Shown here: positions 43,505 to 52,601 of the stretch, in pieces
Layout of the letters: each line of letters opens with the position of its first letter
Position numbering within the stretch: the stretch's first letter is position 1
Source: Gemmobacter sp.
Lineage (GTDB): Bacteria > Pseudomonadota > Alphaproteobacteria > Rhodobacterales > Rhodobacteraceae
Direction of reading: 5' to 3'
Assembly: GCF_034676705.1 (NCBI RefSeq)
Contig: NZ_JAUCBS010000009.1
Coordinates: forward strand, 1-64,000
DNA: 64,000 nt
The notes under the pieces: model-generated
What the model was told of the DNA's origin: nothing
Database searches by the model: none
What the model saw: the letters and a program-made list of their open reading frames with translations, nothing else
Made by a program: the position numbers and the translations under genes

Positions 43505-44494
43505 TCAGCTGGACGCGCGGGGGATGAATTCGGGGGGCACAAGCTCGCTGGGCGGGGCTGGACGGGCCTTCTTGTGGTCCAGCCGGGCGATCAGCGCGCG
43601 GGCGGCCATGGCGCCGACCAGATCGGGGCGCAGCCGCACCGCGGATATCGCCGGGTTGGCGATTTCCAGGAACGGATCGTCGCCGATGGATATCACCGAG
43701 ATATCGGCAGGGCATGACAGGCCCGACCGTGCGATGGTGGCCATGATGGCGGGAATGTCGTGGATATTGGCGATGACGGCATCGGGCCGGTCCGGGGCGG
43801 ACAACAGCCCGGCCAGCCGGTCCGGGCTGAACCGCCCGGTGTGTTCCACCGTCAGCATCGCCTGCGGTGCCAGCCCCTCGCGCACGCCGGCCACCTGTTC
43901 GCGACCCACCCAGGTCTGGTCGTGCCCCGCCACCAGCAGCACCCGCCGCCGCCCTGCCAGGCTTGCCGCCGCCAGCCGCGCGCCCATCCGATGGTCGCTG
44001 CGCACCGAAGGGAACCGCCCCGCCGCGTCGCGTTCCCACAGCACGACGGGAATGTCCAACCCCTCGATCATCGCCAGAAGGGCCGAATCCTCGTCCGAAC
44101 TGATGGTCAGCAACAGGCCATCCACCCCCCGTTCGGCCATGAAGCGCAGCAGGGTTTCCTCGCTGCGGGTATCGCCCAGGAAATCGCCCACGATGGGGGC
44201 AAAGCCACGGCCCCGCGCCACCTCGGACGCCGCGGCCACCAGACGCGCCGCAATGGGCTGGCGCAGGTCGGTGACGATGATGCCGATGGCGTTGGTGCGG
44301 TTGGTGCGCAGGGTGCGGGCGGTGGGGTTCGGGCGGTAGCCCAGCTGGTCGATCACCGTTTCGACATGCTTGCGCAGCTCGGGCGTGACGGTGGCGTTGC
44401 CATTGACGATGCGCGACACGGTTCCCAGCGCGACCTGCGCCTGGCGGGCCACGTCCTTCATCGTCACTTTGCGCATCTTGTCGGGCGGCGTCAT
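43505..44494 (-). CDS. LacI-family transcriptional regulator
   Basis: A 329-residue regulator with an N-terminal LacI helix-turn-helix (VTMKDVARQAQVALGTVSRIVNG) and a periplasmic-binding-protein-like effector domain (NAIGIIVTDLRQPIAARLV ... GDDPFLEIANPAISAVR). I use the ATG at 44494; one at 44476 is possible. It reads toward the hydantoinase/transport operon and very likely represses it through the TGAAACGTTTCA sites in the gap. A GTCCAGCT/AGCTGGAC hairpin overlaps its last codons. Confidence 0.9.
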   Translation of the reverse strand: MTPPDKMRKVTMKDVARQAQVALGTVSRIVNGNATVTPELRKHVETVIDQLGYRPNPTARTLRTNRTNAIGIIVTDLRQPIAARLVAAASEVARGRGFAPIVGDFLGDTRSEETLLRFMAERGVDGLLLTISSDEDSALLAMIEGLDIPVVLWERDAAGRFPSVRSDHRMGARLAAASLAGRRRVLLVAGHDQTWVGREQVAGVREGLAPQAMLTVEHTGRFSPDRLAGLLSAPDRPDAVIANIHDIPAIMATIARSGLSCPADISVISIGDDPFLEIANPAISAVRLRPDLVGAMAARALIARLDHKKARPAPPSELVPPEFIPRASS

Positions 44495-44985
44495 GGGGCG
44501 ATGGCGGCCTCTGGCTGGTCGTCCATCAGATGGCCGGTTTCCTCTGCCAAGGCAAGCGGGCTGCAAGGCGCGGCCCTGCGCGAAATGGCCACGGTGGCGC
44601 AGCGAAGCGGATGGCAGGTTGGCATGGCGCATTGGCAGAATAATGACCCAATTTCTTCAATTTTGCGCACTACATGGAATAGGATTTCCGCTGCGGATTC
44701 CCCCCCTGCTGTTCGGCCGTCAAGATCATCGGGATATGGCGTCACAGCAATGAAACCTGCCTGCAAAGCGGCCAGAACGCATCGCGACGGGGGTATTGCA
44801 TACGTTTACAATCGGTCATTTTATGACGTCTATCTAAACTGAATACCGACCCCGACAGCTGGTCTGCCAAGGCGATCTGACATCAACATGTAGAAATCGC
44901 TTGCGCGAATCCCGAAGTTTGGCGAATAGTCACGGAAAAGGGCGGTAAAACGCCAAAATTCGTGAACACGTCACGGAACGGGCAG
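44495..44985. other. Intergenic region upstream of repA
   Basis: No gene is supported here. The part nearest LacI is GC-rich, then AT content rises. GTCAT-TTT-ATGAC is a dyad at 44,815-44,827, near a possible -35 TTTACA. Close to repA the strings GTCACGGAA and CGTGAACACG (a small dyad) occur. repABC operons are known to be repressed by RepA bound near the repA promoter, so these dyads are candidates. Confidence 0.45.
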
Positions 44986-46173
44986 ATGAGCAAAGACACC
45001 CTACAGGACGACCTGAACAAGGTCATCCGCGATCATTCCGAATGGCTGGCCGCACAGTTGCATGCGCAGCGCGAAAGCCTGTTCCCCCCGAATGCCTCCA
45101 AGACGATGCGCAAGTTCGGATCGGGCGAGGCGGCGACCCTGCTGGGCGTCAACGATTCCTATCTGCGCAAGCTGAGCCTGGAGGGCAAGGGCCCCTCGCC
45201 CGACCTGACGCCGGGCAACCGGCGGCTGTATTCGGCCGAAGATATCCAGGAATTGCGCGTGCTGCTGGAAAAAACGGCGCGGCGGCAGGGCGATTACCTG
45301 CCGGGGCGGCGCGACGGCGACCATTTGCAGATCATCGGCGTGATGAACTTCAAGGGCGGGTCGGGCAAGACGACCACCGCCGCCCATCTGGCGCAGCGGC
45401 TGGCGCTGACCGGCTACCGTGTGCTGGCCATCGACCTCGATCCACAGGCCTCGTTGACCGCGCTGCACGGGGTGCAGCCGGAACTGGACCTGACCGAAGG
45501 CGGAACGCTGTATGATGCGATCCGCTATGACAACCCAGCGCCGATTTCGCAGGTGATCCGGCGGACCTACATTCCCAACCTGGACCTGATCCCCGGCAAC
45601 CTTGAGCTGATGGAATTCGAACACGACACCCCGCGCGCGCTGGCGCAGGGGAATGCCGGGCTGTTCTTTTTCCGCGTCAAGGATGCGCTGGCCCAGGTGG
45701 ACGGCGATTATGACGTGGTGGTCATCGACTGCCCCCCGCAGCTGGGCTTTCTGACCATGAGCGCGCTTTCAGCCTCCACCGGGGTTCTGGTGACGATCCA
45801 CCCGGAAATGCTGGACGTCATGTCCATGAGCCAGTTCCTGCGGATGACCGCCGACCTGATGGACGTGATCGCGGAAAGCGGCGCCGACATGTCGCACGAC
45901 TGGATGCGCTATCTGCTGACCCGCTACGAACCCACCGATGCGCCGCAGAACCGCATCACGGCGTTCCTGCGGACCATGTATGGCGACAAGGTGCTGAACG
46001 CGCCGATGCTGAAATCCACCGCGATTTCCGACGCCGGCCTGACCAAGCAGACCCTGTACGAGGTGGACCGCAGCGCCTTTACCCGGACGACCTATGACCG
46101 GGCCATCGAAAGCGTGAACGCGGTGAACGACGAAATCGCCGCGCTGATCCAGAAGACCTGGGGGCGGGCATGA
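44986..46173 (+). CDS. repA: Plasmid partitioning ATPase RepA
   Basis: A 395-residue ParA-type ATPase of the repABC class. A MerR-like N-terminal DNA-binding part (FGSGEAATLLGVNDSYLRKLS) precedes the deviant Walker A GVMNFKGGSGKTTTAAHLA near residues 115-133 and DYDVVVIDCPPQLGFL (Walker B). The N-terminal extension distinguishes plasmid RepA from short chromosomal ParA. I chose the ATG at 44986 (MSKDTLQDD) over a GTG eight codons upstream. It overlaps repB by four bases. It segregates the replicon and represses the operon. Confidence 0.95.
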   Translation: MSKDTLQDDLNKVIRDHSEWLAAQLHAQRESLFPPNASKTMRKFGSGEAATLLGVNDSYLRKLSLEGKGPSPDLTPGNRRLYSAEDIQELRVLLEKTARRQGDYLPGRRDGDHLQIIGVMNFKGGSGKTTTAAHLAQRLALTGYRVLAIDLDPQASLTALHGVQPELDLTEGGTLYDAIRYDNPAPISQVIRRTYIPNLDLIPGNLELMEFEHDTPRALAQGNAGLFFFRVKDALAQVDGDYDVVVIDCPPQLGFLTMSALSASTGVLVTIHPEMLDVMSMSQFLRMTADLMDVIAESGADMSHDWMRYLLTRYEPTDAPQNRITAFLRTMYGDKVLNAPMLKSTAISDAGLTKQTLYEVDRSAFTRTTYDRAIESVNAVNDEIAALIQKTWGRA

Positions 46174-47150
46174 CCGACAGCAAGAAAAAACGCCTGTCGA
46201 TGCTGGATAGCCTGGCGGCTGCCGGTGCCCCTGCGGCCCCCAGCATGATGGCCACCAACCGCGCCCTGCGGTCGGCCCGCGATGCGGTCGACGGGCACAA
46301 GGTCTGGGAGCTTGACCCCGCAGATATCGACGACACCCGCTTTGCCGACCGGCTGGATCCGTCCGACGTGGCCGACCTGCGCGCCTCGATCGAGGCGAAT
46401 GGCCAGACGGTGCCGGTGCTGGTGCGGCGCGATCCAGGCGATCCTGCGCGCTATCTGCTGGTCTATGGCCGCCGCCGGCTGGAGGCGATCCGCGGATCCG
46501 ACCGGGTGACACGGGTGCGCGCGCTGATCGCCACGCTGGATGATGACGCGGCGATCCGGGCGCAGGTTTCGGAAAACACCGGGCGGCGCGACCTGAGCTA
46601 TATCGAACGCGCGCTGTTTGCCCGCGAATTGCTGGACAGCGGGTTCGGCAACCAGAGCCAGATTGCCGATGTGCTGAACAGCACGAAATCCGCAATCTCC
46701 ATGGCGGTGGCGGTGGCGAATGCGGTGGGCCCCGACCTGGCCCGCGCCATCGGCCCCGCCCATGGCATCGGCCGCCCCCGATGGGAGGCGCTGGTGCAGG
46801 ATCTGGCCGCCGCCAGCCCCGATCGCGCCGCCCTGATCACCGCCGCGCAACAGGTGCGGGCACGCACCGAAACCTTGACCGAAGATGAAGCCCCCGATCT
46901 GTCGGCAGAGGCTTTCTTGACGGTTTCCCGGCTAGTTCATCGTCAGGCCCCGCGCGCATCTGCGCCCCCTGCCCCGCCCAAGGCCCGCGCCCTGCATCTG
47001 CATGGCAAGCCTGCGGGACGGGTGCAGCGCACCGCTCAGGGCCTGCGGCTGGAGCTGACCACCGAGGAGGCAGGCTTTGCCGATTGGGTGGCGACCGAGG
47101 CCGAGACGATCCTTCAGGAACTGCACGCCCGCTGGCAAGGCCGGGCGTAA
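46170..47150 (+). CDS. repB: Plasmid partitioning protein RepB
   Basis: A 326-residue ParB-family protein of repABC plasmids. The nuclease-like N-terminal domain shows YLLVYGRRRLEAIRGSDRVTRVRALIATLDDD, with the GxRR motif, and the central helix-turn-helix includes NQSQIADVLNSTKSAISMAVAVA. It binds parS, the likely site here being the palindrome at 48,494-48,511. Start fixed by the ATGA overlap with repA. Confidence 0.95.
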   Translation: MTDSKKKRLSMLDSLAAAGAPAAPSMMATNRALRSARDAVDGHKVWELDPADIDDTRFADRLDPSDVADLRASIEANGQTVPVLVRRDPGDPARYLLVYGRRRLEAIRGSDRVTRVRALIATLDDDAAIRAQVSENTGRRDLSYIERALFARELLDSGFGNQSQIADVLNSTKSAISMAVAVANAVGPDLARAIGPAHGIGRPRWEALVQDLAAASPDRAALITAAQQVRARTETLTEDEAPDLSAEAFLTVSRLVHRQAPRASAPPAPPKARALHLHGKPAGRVQRTAQGLRLELTTEEAGFADWVATEAETILQELHARWQGRA

Positions 47151-47194
47151 CCACAACAGGCAGGCAACACAGAACAGGAGGCACGGCCCGAGGC

Positions 47195-47248
47195 AAAAGA
47201 AAAAGGTCCCGCGAAGCATGCACCCCACGAGACCCCTTTGATCTTAGC
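47195..47248 (-). ncRNA. Counter-transcribed RNA (ctRNA, incompatibility RNA) in the repB-repC gap
   Basis: On the minus strand TTGCGG (47,283-47,278), 17 bases, then TACCTT (47,260-47,255) form a promoter. About 55 bases further a hairpin built from GGTCTCG and CGCGGGACC arms ends in TTTTTCTTTT, a good intrinsic terminator. In known repABC plasmids a small antisense RNA of this size in this gap limits RepC production. Exact ends are estimated. Confidence 0.75.
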
Positions 47249-47295
47249 ACCTTCAAGGTAGTCGCTGGGCGCCCCGACCGCAAGTCCGAAGTGAT

Positions 47296-47315
47296 TCGCG
47301 GGCCGCGATCTTTTT
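47296..47315 (+). terminator. Attenuator-type hairpin before repC
   Basis: TCGCGG-G-CCGCGA followed by TTTTT lies 18 bases ahead of the repC ATG. It can act as a terminator in the repC leader, formed or blocked according to ctRNA pairing, as described for repABC systems. No ribosome binding site is apparent before repC, consistent with restrained RepC synthesis. Confidence 0.65.
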
Positions 47316-47332
47316 GTCTTTCGTGACATCAC

Positions 47333-48490
47333 ATGGGATATATTCCGGTAACGCCGTTCCGGCGACTGGTGGAGGCTGCGCATCTGGAGCAGCACAGGCA
47401 GGCCAGCGCGGCACCGCCCGAGGCTGTCGTGAACAAATGGGAGGTGCTGCGCGAACTTGCCACCGCCCGTGACCGCTTTGGCCTGACCGACCGCGACCTG
47501 ACGGTGTTGCAGGCGCTGATCGGCTTTCACCCCGGCGCCACGCTGGGCGGGCGGCCGATCATCCATGCCGCGAATGCCACCATCTGCGACCGGCTGAACG
47601 GCATGCCCAGTTCCACCATGCGCCGGCATCTGGCCAATCTGGTGCAGGCCGGGCTGGTCTGGCGCCGCGACAGCCCGAACGGCAAGCGCTACGTCCGCCG
47701 CACGGCAGGCGAGGCGGTGGCCTATGGGCTGGACCTGACCCCGCTGATCCTGCGCCACGCCGAGATTTGCGCGGCCGCCGAGGAGGTACGCGCACTGACC
47801 GCCCGCATGGATCGGCTACGTGAAACGCTCAGCCTGATGCGCCGTGATCTGGCAGGTCTGGCCACCTATGGCGCCATGCAGCACCCTGCCCTGCCGCTGT
47901 GGCCACAAATGGCCGACATCGCCCTGCTGGCCGCCCGCACCCTGCGCCGGCGCCTGACGTTGGAGGATCTGACCGCCCTGCATGACCAACTGGCAAACGC
48001 GCTGGCCCAGACCCGTGCCATTCTGGAGCCGGTTGCAGAGAATCCGGGCACCAGTGACGGCGAAATTGGGCAGCACCATCAGAATTCACAGAAAGACTCT
48101 CATGAATCTGAATCCTGCCATGAAACGCGCCAAGCCGAACCCGTTGCGCCAAATCCCCAGTCCGCCGTTGCGGGACTGCCATTGGGCATGATCCTGTCCG
48201 CCTGCCCCGAAATCCAAGCCTATGCCGACCGACCGATCCGCCAATGGCACGACCTGATCCGCGCGGCGCACATTGTGCGGCCGATGATGGGTATTTCCCC
48301 CGATGCCTGGGCAAACGCCTGTCGTCATCTGGGGCCCGCCGATGCAGCCGTGACACTGGCCGCCATTCTGCAACGGTTCGACCGCATCCGGTCACCCGGC
48401 GGCTATCTGCGCAGCCTGACGATGCAGGCGATGAACGGGGTGTTTTCCACCACCCCGATGGTCACCGCCCTGATGCGGCAGGCCGCATGA
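47333..48490 (+). CDS. repC: Replication initiator RepC
   Basis: A 385-residue RepC protein, the essential initiator of repABC plasmids. It opens with MGYIPVTPFRR and includes LTDRDLTVLQALIGFHPG and SSTMRRHLANLVQAGLVWRRDSPNGKRY, the winged-helix DNA-binding part. The C-terminal half has GMILSACPEIQAYA. The origin of these plasmids is known to lie inside repC, in an AT-rich segment. The gene is complete, so the window holds a functional replicon core. Confidence 0.95.
   Translation: MGYIPVTPFRRLVEAAHLEQHRQASAAPPEAVVNKWEVLRELATARDRFGLTDRDLTVLQALIGFHPGATLGGRPIIHAANATICDRLNGMPSSTMRRHLANLVQAGLVWRRDSPNGKRYVRRTAGEAVAYGLDLTPLILRHAEICAAAEEVRALTARMDRLRETLSLMRRDLAGLATYGAMQHPALPLWPQMADIALLAARTLRRRLTLEDLTALHDQLANALAQTRAILEPVAENPGTSDGEIGQHHQNSQKDSHESESCHETRQAEPVAPNPQSAVAGLPLGMILSACPEIQAYADRPIRQWHDLIRAAHIVRPMMGISPDAWANACRHLGPADAAVTLAAILQRFDRIRSPGGYLRSLTMQAMNGVFSTTPMVTALMRQAA
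48055..48125 (+). other. Probable replication origin within repC
   Basis: This stretch of repC, encoding HHQNSQKDSHESESCHE, is clearly richer in A and T than its surroundings. In repABC plasmids the origin sits in such an AT-rich part of repC. Placement is by analogy and composition only. Confidence 0.4.
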
Positions 48491-48493
48491 CCG

Positions 48494-48511
48494 GGTTCAC
48501 AGCTGTGAACC
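48494..48511. other. parS centromere site
   Basis: GGTTCACAGCTGTGAACC is a perfect 18-bp palindrome four bases after the repC stop. Its core GTTCACAGCTGTGAAC matches the repABC parS consensus GTTNNCNGCNGNNAAC as I recall it. It is the natural RepB binding site for partitioning. I saw no second copy in the window. Confidence 0.9.
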
Positions 48512-48519
48512 ACCCCGGA

Positions 48520-49611
48520 TCACAGGCCCGCGCGCCCCGGGATCGCGGCGCCGGTCATAGCCAGCTTGCGCAGTTCCTTGGGCGAGATGCCGAAGTGTTC
48601 CTTGCAGGCCGCGGTAAAGCTGGCCTGATGCCGATAGCCCAGCAGACTGGCGATGGTGGCAATCTGGATCGACGGGTCGGCCAGCAGCTCTACCGCGCGG
48701 TTCATGCGATAGCGGTGGCGATAGTCGAATATCGTCATGCCATACAGCAGCTTGAACCCGCTTTTCAGCTTGGTGGCGTTCGTGCCGGCGCGGCGGGCCA
48801 GATCGGTGATGGTCAGACTGCCGTCGCCATCGCTGGTCAGCCAGTCGCGCACGCGGTCGAACATCACCAGTTCGCGTTCCGAAAAGGCGACGCCCTTTTT
48901 GTCGCTGTTCTGCGGCGCCTCCAGCAAAGCGGTCGATCGCAGCAGCAGTTCAAACATCTTGGCCACGGCCATCATCAGGTCGCTGCGTTCGGAAAAATCC
49001 AACCGGAACACATCGCGCAGCGCGTTGACCAGTTCGACCGTGGTCGTCACCTCGACCATCGCCATGGAGTGCGGCGCCGGGTTCAGCAGCAGCGCGCCGG
49101 CTGTTCCCTGCTTGCGGCCAAAGGCGAAACTGTCGATCAGCAGTGCGGGCTGGGCATAGAGGCTGATCATGCGGAAGGTTCCCGGCAGGCAGGCCACCTC
49201 GTAGCTGACGCCCGGCGCCTGATGGCAGGCCATCATCGTGGTGGCCGACAGGTTCGTGTCGCCCGGCCGCGGCAGATCCAGCTCGACCGGCCCTTCCAGC
49301 ACGTAATGGAACTCGACCAGCCCTTCGGACGGCACGGTTTCCAGCCGGGGGGTGGAGTAATTGCAATCGGTCACGACCATGAAAATCTCGTCGCTGACCG
49401 CCAGCAGCTTCCAGCACCCGCTGCCTTCGTCGGGGGGCAGATCCACCCGCGTGCAGGATGTATTCCAGCGGGTGTTGACCATGCGCGGCCGGCCATGCGG
49501 ATCCACCGCAAGGTTTTCGAACACCTGGCGAATGGTGCTGCCACGGCCGCCCAGAACCGCCCGCAGCAGCCCCTTTGCATCCGCCCCTACCATCGCGCTG
49601 ATCCCCGGCAT
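48520..49611 (-). CDS. AraC-family transcriptional regulator
   Basis: A 363-residue regulator. The C-terminal AraC domain shows LTITDLARRAGTNATKLKSGFKLLYGMTIFDYRHRYRM and IATIASLLGYRHQASFTAACKEHFGISPKELR. The N-terminal part, about 230 residues, is not assigned. An alternative ATG lies six codons downstream of the first. It follows the aldehyde dehydrogenase gene by 77 bases on the same strand and probably controls this gene or the divergent ubiD pair. Confidence 0.88.
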   Translation of the reverse strand: MPGISAMVGADAKGLLRAVLGGRGSTIRQVFENLAVDPHGRPRMVNTRWNTSCTRVDLPPDEGSGCWKLLAVSDEIFMVVTDCNYSTPRLETVPSEGLVEFHYVLEGPVELDLPRPGDTNLSATTMMACHQAPGVSYEVACLPGTFRMISLYAQPALLIDSFAFGRKQGTAGALLLNPAPHSMAMVEVTTTVELVNALRDVFRLDFSERSDLMMAVAKMFELLLRSTALLEAPQNSDKKGVAFSERELVMFDRVRDWLTSDGDGSLTITDLARRAGTNATKLKSGFKLLYGMTIFDYRHRYRMNRAVELLADPSIQIATIASLLGYRHQASFTAACKEHFGISPKELRKLAMTGAAIPGRAGL

Positions 49612-49688
49612 GAACGCCGCGCACCTCCCCTGGCCCCGCTATCGGAGCCAAGGATAGGCGTTTCGCGGCCGATTGGCGAGACCACCGC

Positions 49689-51089
49689 CTAGGCGGCCGT
49701 GGCCGGACGGCGCACGACGATGGCCTTCTTGCGCAGGAACCGCAGGAACCCGCCATAGCCATAGCGGCTGCCGCCCAGGCCCGAATGCCCGAAGGCGGTC
49801 TTTTCCGCCCGGGCCCCTACCCCGCCCATGGTGTCGAAATCGTTGATCCACATGCCCCCGGCATTGATCCGGCTGCCAACGGCAATGGCCGCCTCCTCGT
49901 CGCCGATGACGGTGGCAGACAGGCCAAAGGTGGTGTCATTGGCCAGTTGCACCGCCTGATCGGTATCGCTGAAGGCCATGATCGGCACGATGGGGCCAAA
50001 GGTTTCCTCGCGCATGATGGCCATGTCCTGGGTCACGCCGGTAAGGACGGTGGGTTCGCACCACAGCCCGCCGCCATGCTCCACGATCCGCCCGCCGGTG
50101 GCGATTGTGGCGCCGCCCGCGACCGCCTGATCAATCTGGGCGCGCAGGATGTCGGCCTGACGGGCAAAGATCACCGGGCCCAGTTCGCCCTTTTCGATGT
50201 CGGCGGTGTTCATCTGCAACGCCTGCATCCGCGCCACCACGCGGTCGGTAAAGGCGGGCAGCAGGCTGTCATGCACATAGACCCGTTCGATGGCGCAGCA
50301 CAGCTGACCCGAATTTTCGGTCGCGCCGCGCACCACGATTTCGGCTGCCATATCGGGATCGGCGCTGGACAGGATCACGGCCGGATCGCTGCCGCCCAGT
50401 TCCAGGAACACCGGCTTGAACTGGCTGGCCGCGCGTTCCTGCACCTTGCGCCCCGTCGGGACCGATCCGGTGAAGACGACGGTATCGGTCAGGTCCACGA
50501 TCAGCCCGCCGATCTCGCCATCGCCCGCGATCACCTCCAGCACGTCGCGCAGATGCGGCACCTCGGCAATCGCAGCCTTGAACGGGGCGATGAAGCGGGG
50601 CGTCACCTCGGACGGTTTGATCGCCACGGCGCAACCGGCCAGCAAGGCGCAGATCGCGTCGATCATGCACAGGATCAGCGGGTAGTTCCAGGGCGAGATG
50701 ATGCCGACCAGCTGATAGGGCACATACTGCTGCTGGAACCGCAGCGACGGGTCCGACGATTGGCCCGTCGCCTCGGCCAGTGCCGCGGCGGCGGTGGCGC
50801 AGCGCATGCGGGTGATGCCCTTCAGCCCCTCGATCTCGTTGACCGACCATTCGTGCCGCCCGGTATCGGCCGACAGCGCGGCCAGGATGGCCGGATAATG
50901 CCGGTCCACCGCATCGCACAGTTCCTCCATCGCGCGGATCCGGCCGTCCAGCCCGATCGCCAGCCAGTCGGCCTGCGCGGTGCGCAGGGCGGCCAGCCGG
51001 GTGGCCAGCGCCTCGGGTGTCGGGGTCTGAAAGCTGTGGTCGATGGCGCCGGTGCGCGGGTTGCGAACCTGGATGGTCCTTTGGGTCAT
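49689..51089 (-). CDS. NAD(P)-dependent aldehyde dehydrogenase
   Basis: A 466-residue member of the aldehyde dehydrogenase superfamily. Key residues are the Asn in SPWNYP, the general base E230 (FLELGGSDPAV), and the nucleophile C264 (NSGQLCCAIERV), with EETFGPIVPI and GLSATVIG near the end. The length is short of the usual 480-500 at the N terminus but complete in core. GGAG precedes the ATG at 51089, preferred over upstream starts that would overlap the divergent promoter. It may oxidise an aldehyde made by the TPP enzyme of the same cluster; this link is inferred. Confidence 0.9.
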   Translation of the reverse strand: MTQRTIQVRNPRTGAIDHSFQTPTPEALATRLAALRTAQADWLAIGLDGRIRAMEELCDAVDRHYPAILAALSADTGRHEWSVNEIEGLKGITRMRCATAAAALAEATGQSSDPSLRFQQQYVPYQLVGIISPWNYPLILCMIDAICALLAGCAVAIKPSEVTPRFIAPFKAAIAEVPHLRDVLEVIAGDGEIGGLIVDLTDTVVFTGSVPTGRKVQERAASQFKPVFLELGGSDPAVILSSADPDMAAEIVVRGATENSGQLCCAIERVYVHDSLLPAFTDRVVARMQALQMNTADIEKGELGPVIFARQADILRAQIDQAVAGGATIATGGRIVEHGGGLWCEPTVLTGVTQDMAIMREETFGPIVPIMAFSDTDQAVQLANDTTFGLSATVIGDEEAAIAVGSRINAGGMWINDFDTMGGVGARAEKTAFGHSGLGGSRYGYGGFLRFLRKKAIVVRRPATAA

Positions 51090-51275
51090 GGTGGGGCTCC
51101 GGTTGACAGGCATGGCCCGACCATGGGGCAGGGCGCCCTGGCGTGAAAAGCCGGGCGGGCCGCTGGCTGCCGATATCGCAAAAGAAAGGCCGGGCGGCAA
51201 AAGTCGGGCGGGTTCCGGTGCGGGCAAGGGCGGGGTTTACTGGCGCCAAACCCCCGCGATGCGAAAGGTCACCCG

Positions 51276-52601
51276 ATGAAAGCCCTGATCGAAAGCCTTG
51301 CCGCCCAAGGCGCGCTGGCCCGTGTGTCGCGCCCGGTGGACCCGCGCCATCAGCTGGCCGCCATCACCCGCGCCGTGCAGCGCGACAGCGGCAAGGCGGT
51401 GCTGTTCGACGCGGTGAATGGCACCGCGATGCCGGTGGTGTCAAACCTGTATGGCGATCACGCCCGCCTGTGCGACATGATCGGGGCAGGCGGGCGCACG
51501 TTCTGCGAACGCTGGATCGAACTGACCGATGCCTGCATCGCCCGCCCCCAGGGCAGCACCCGCCCGGCGACCGAGGAGGAGGCGGGCGGCTTTGTCACCG
51601 GCACCTTGTCCGACCTGCCCGCGATCACCTGGCACGGCCGCGACGGGGCGCCCTATTTCACCTCGGCCATCTATCTGGCCAAGGAACCCGACAGCGGCGT
51701 GCCGAACCTGTCCTTTCACCGCTCGATGCAGATCAGCAACCAGGAGTTGCGCGTGCGGCTGGGTGGCACCCACGATCTGGCCCGCTACCAGCAAAAGGCC
51801 GAGGCTCGGGGCGAGGCGCTGGAGGCCGCGCTGCTGCTGTCCTGCCCGCCCGACCTGTTCCTCGCCGCCTGCGCATCCTTGCCCTACGAGGCGTCGGAAC
51901 TGGCCATGGCCGCCCAGATCCGGGGCGAGCCGATCGCGATGCGCCGCTGTGCCACGATTGATCTCGAAGTGCCGTGTAGTGTCGATATTGTGGTCGAAGG
52001 CCGCTTCCTGCCCGGCGTCAAACGGCCCGAGGGGCCGTTCGGCGAATTCATGGGGAACTATGTCGAGGTGGGGGACAACCATGTTTTCGAAGTTACCCAT
52101 GTCAGCTATCGCCCCGATGCCGTGCTGCATGGCCTGCTGTGCGGATCGCCCGAGGATCTGCGACCGCTGGAGGCCGTGACCGCCGCCCGCGTCTACCGCC
52201 ACGTCGCCGCGCAGGTGCCGGGCGTGATCGACGTGTGCTGCCGGCCGAACGTGATGATCACCATCGTCAAGATCCGCAAGGCCTATGAAGGGCACGCCCA
52301 GCATGTGTTCCTGTCGGCGCTGGGGTCGTATCTGGATTACAACAAGGTCGTCATCGTGGTGGACGAGGATGTCGATATCTACGATCTGGACGATGTGATG
52401 TGGGCCTATCTGACCCGGGGCCGGGCCGATACGCGCGCCATGATCCTGAATGACATTCCCGGTTTTTACCGCGACCCGAAAAAGGATCACTGGGGCCGGC
52501 TGTGCATTGATGCCACCATGCCCTGGGGGCGCGAGGCGGAATTCGCCCGCAAGTCGATCCCCGGTCAGGAGGATGTCGATCTGGCCGACTGGCTGGCCTG
52601 A
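51276..52601 (+). CDS. UbiD-family prenyl-FMN-dependent decarboxylase
   Basis: A 441-residue UbiD-family enzyme. The catalytic set is visible as R149 (LSFHRSMQ), E252 and E257 (PEGPFGEFMGNY). These enzymes use prenylated FMN, which UbiX supplies, for reversible decarboxylation of aromatic or alpha,beta-unsaturated acids. A ubiX gene lies 500 bases away in convergent orientation. The presence beside ALDH and TPP-enzyme genes argues for a catabolic decarboxylase rather than ubiquinone synthesis. The substrate is not known. Confidence 0.92.
   Translation: MKALIESLAAQGALARVSRPVDPRHQLAAITRAVQRDSGKAVLFDAVNGTAMPVVSNLYGDHARLCDMIGAGGRTFCERWIELTDACIARPQGSTRPATEEEAGGFVTGTLSDLPAITWHGRDGAPYFTSAIYLAKEPDSGVPNLSFHRSMQISNQELRVRLGGTHDLARYQQKAEARGEALEAALLLSCPPDLFLAACASLPYEASELAMAAQIRGEPIAMRRCATIDLEVPCSVDIVVEGRFLPGVKRPEGPFGEFMGNYVEVGDNHVFEVTHVSYRPDAVLHGLLCGSPEDLRPLEAVTAARVYRHVAAQVPGVIDVCCRPNVMITIVKIRKAYEGHAQHVFLSALGSYLDYNKVVIVVDEDVDIYDLDDVMWAYLTRGRADTRAMILNDIPGFYRDPKKDHWGRLCIDATMPWGREAEFARKSIPGQEDVDLADWLA

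Noticed and set aside
43491..43514. GTCCAGCT/AGCTGGAC hairpin as terminator of the LacI gene
   Set aside because: It overlaps the last codons and the stop and has no T-run afterwards. Transcription into the next operon cannot be excluded, so I did not list it as a terminator.
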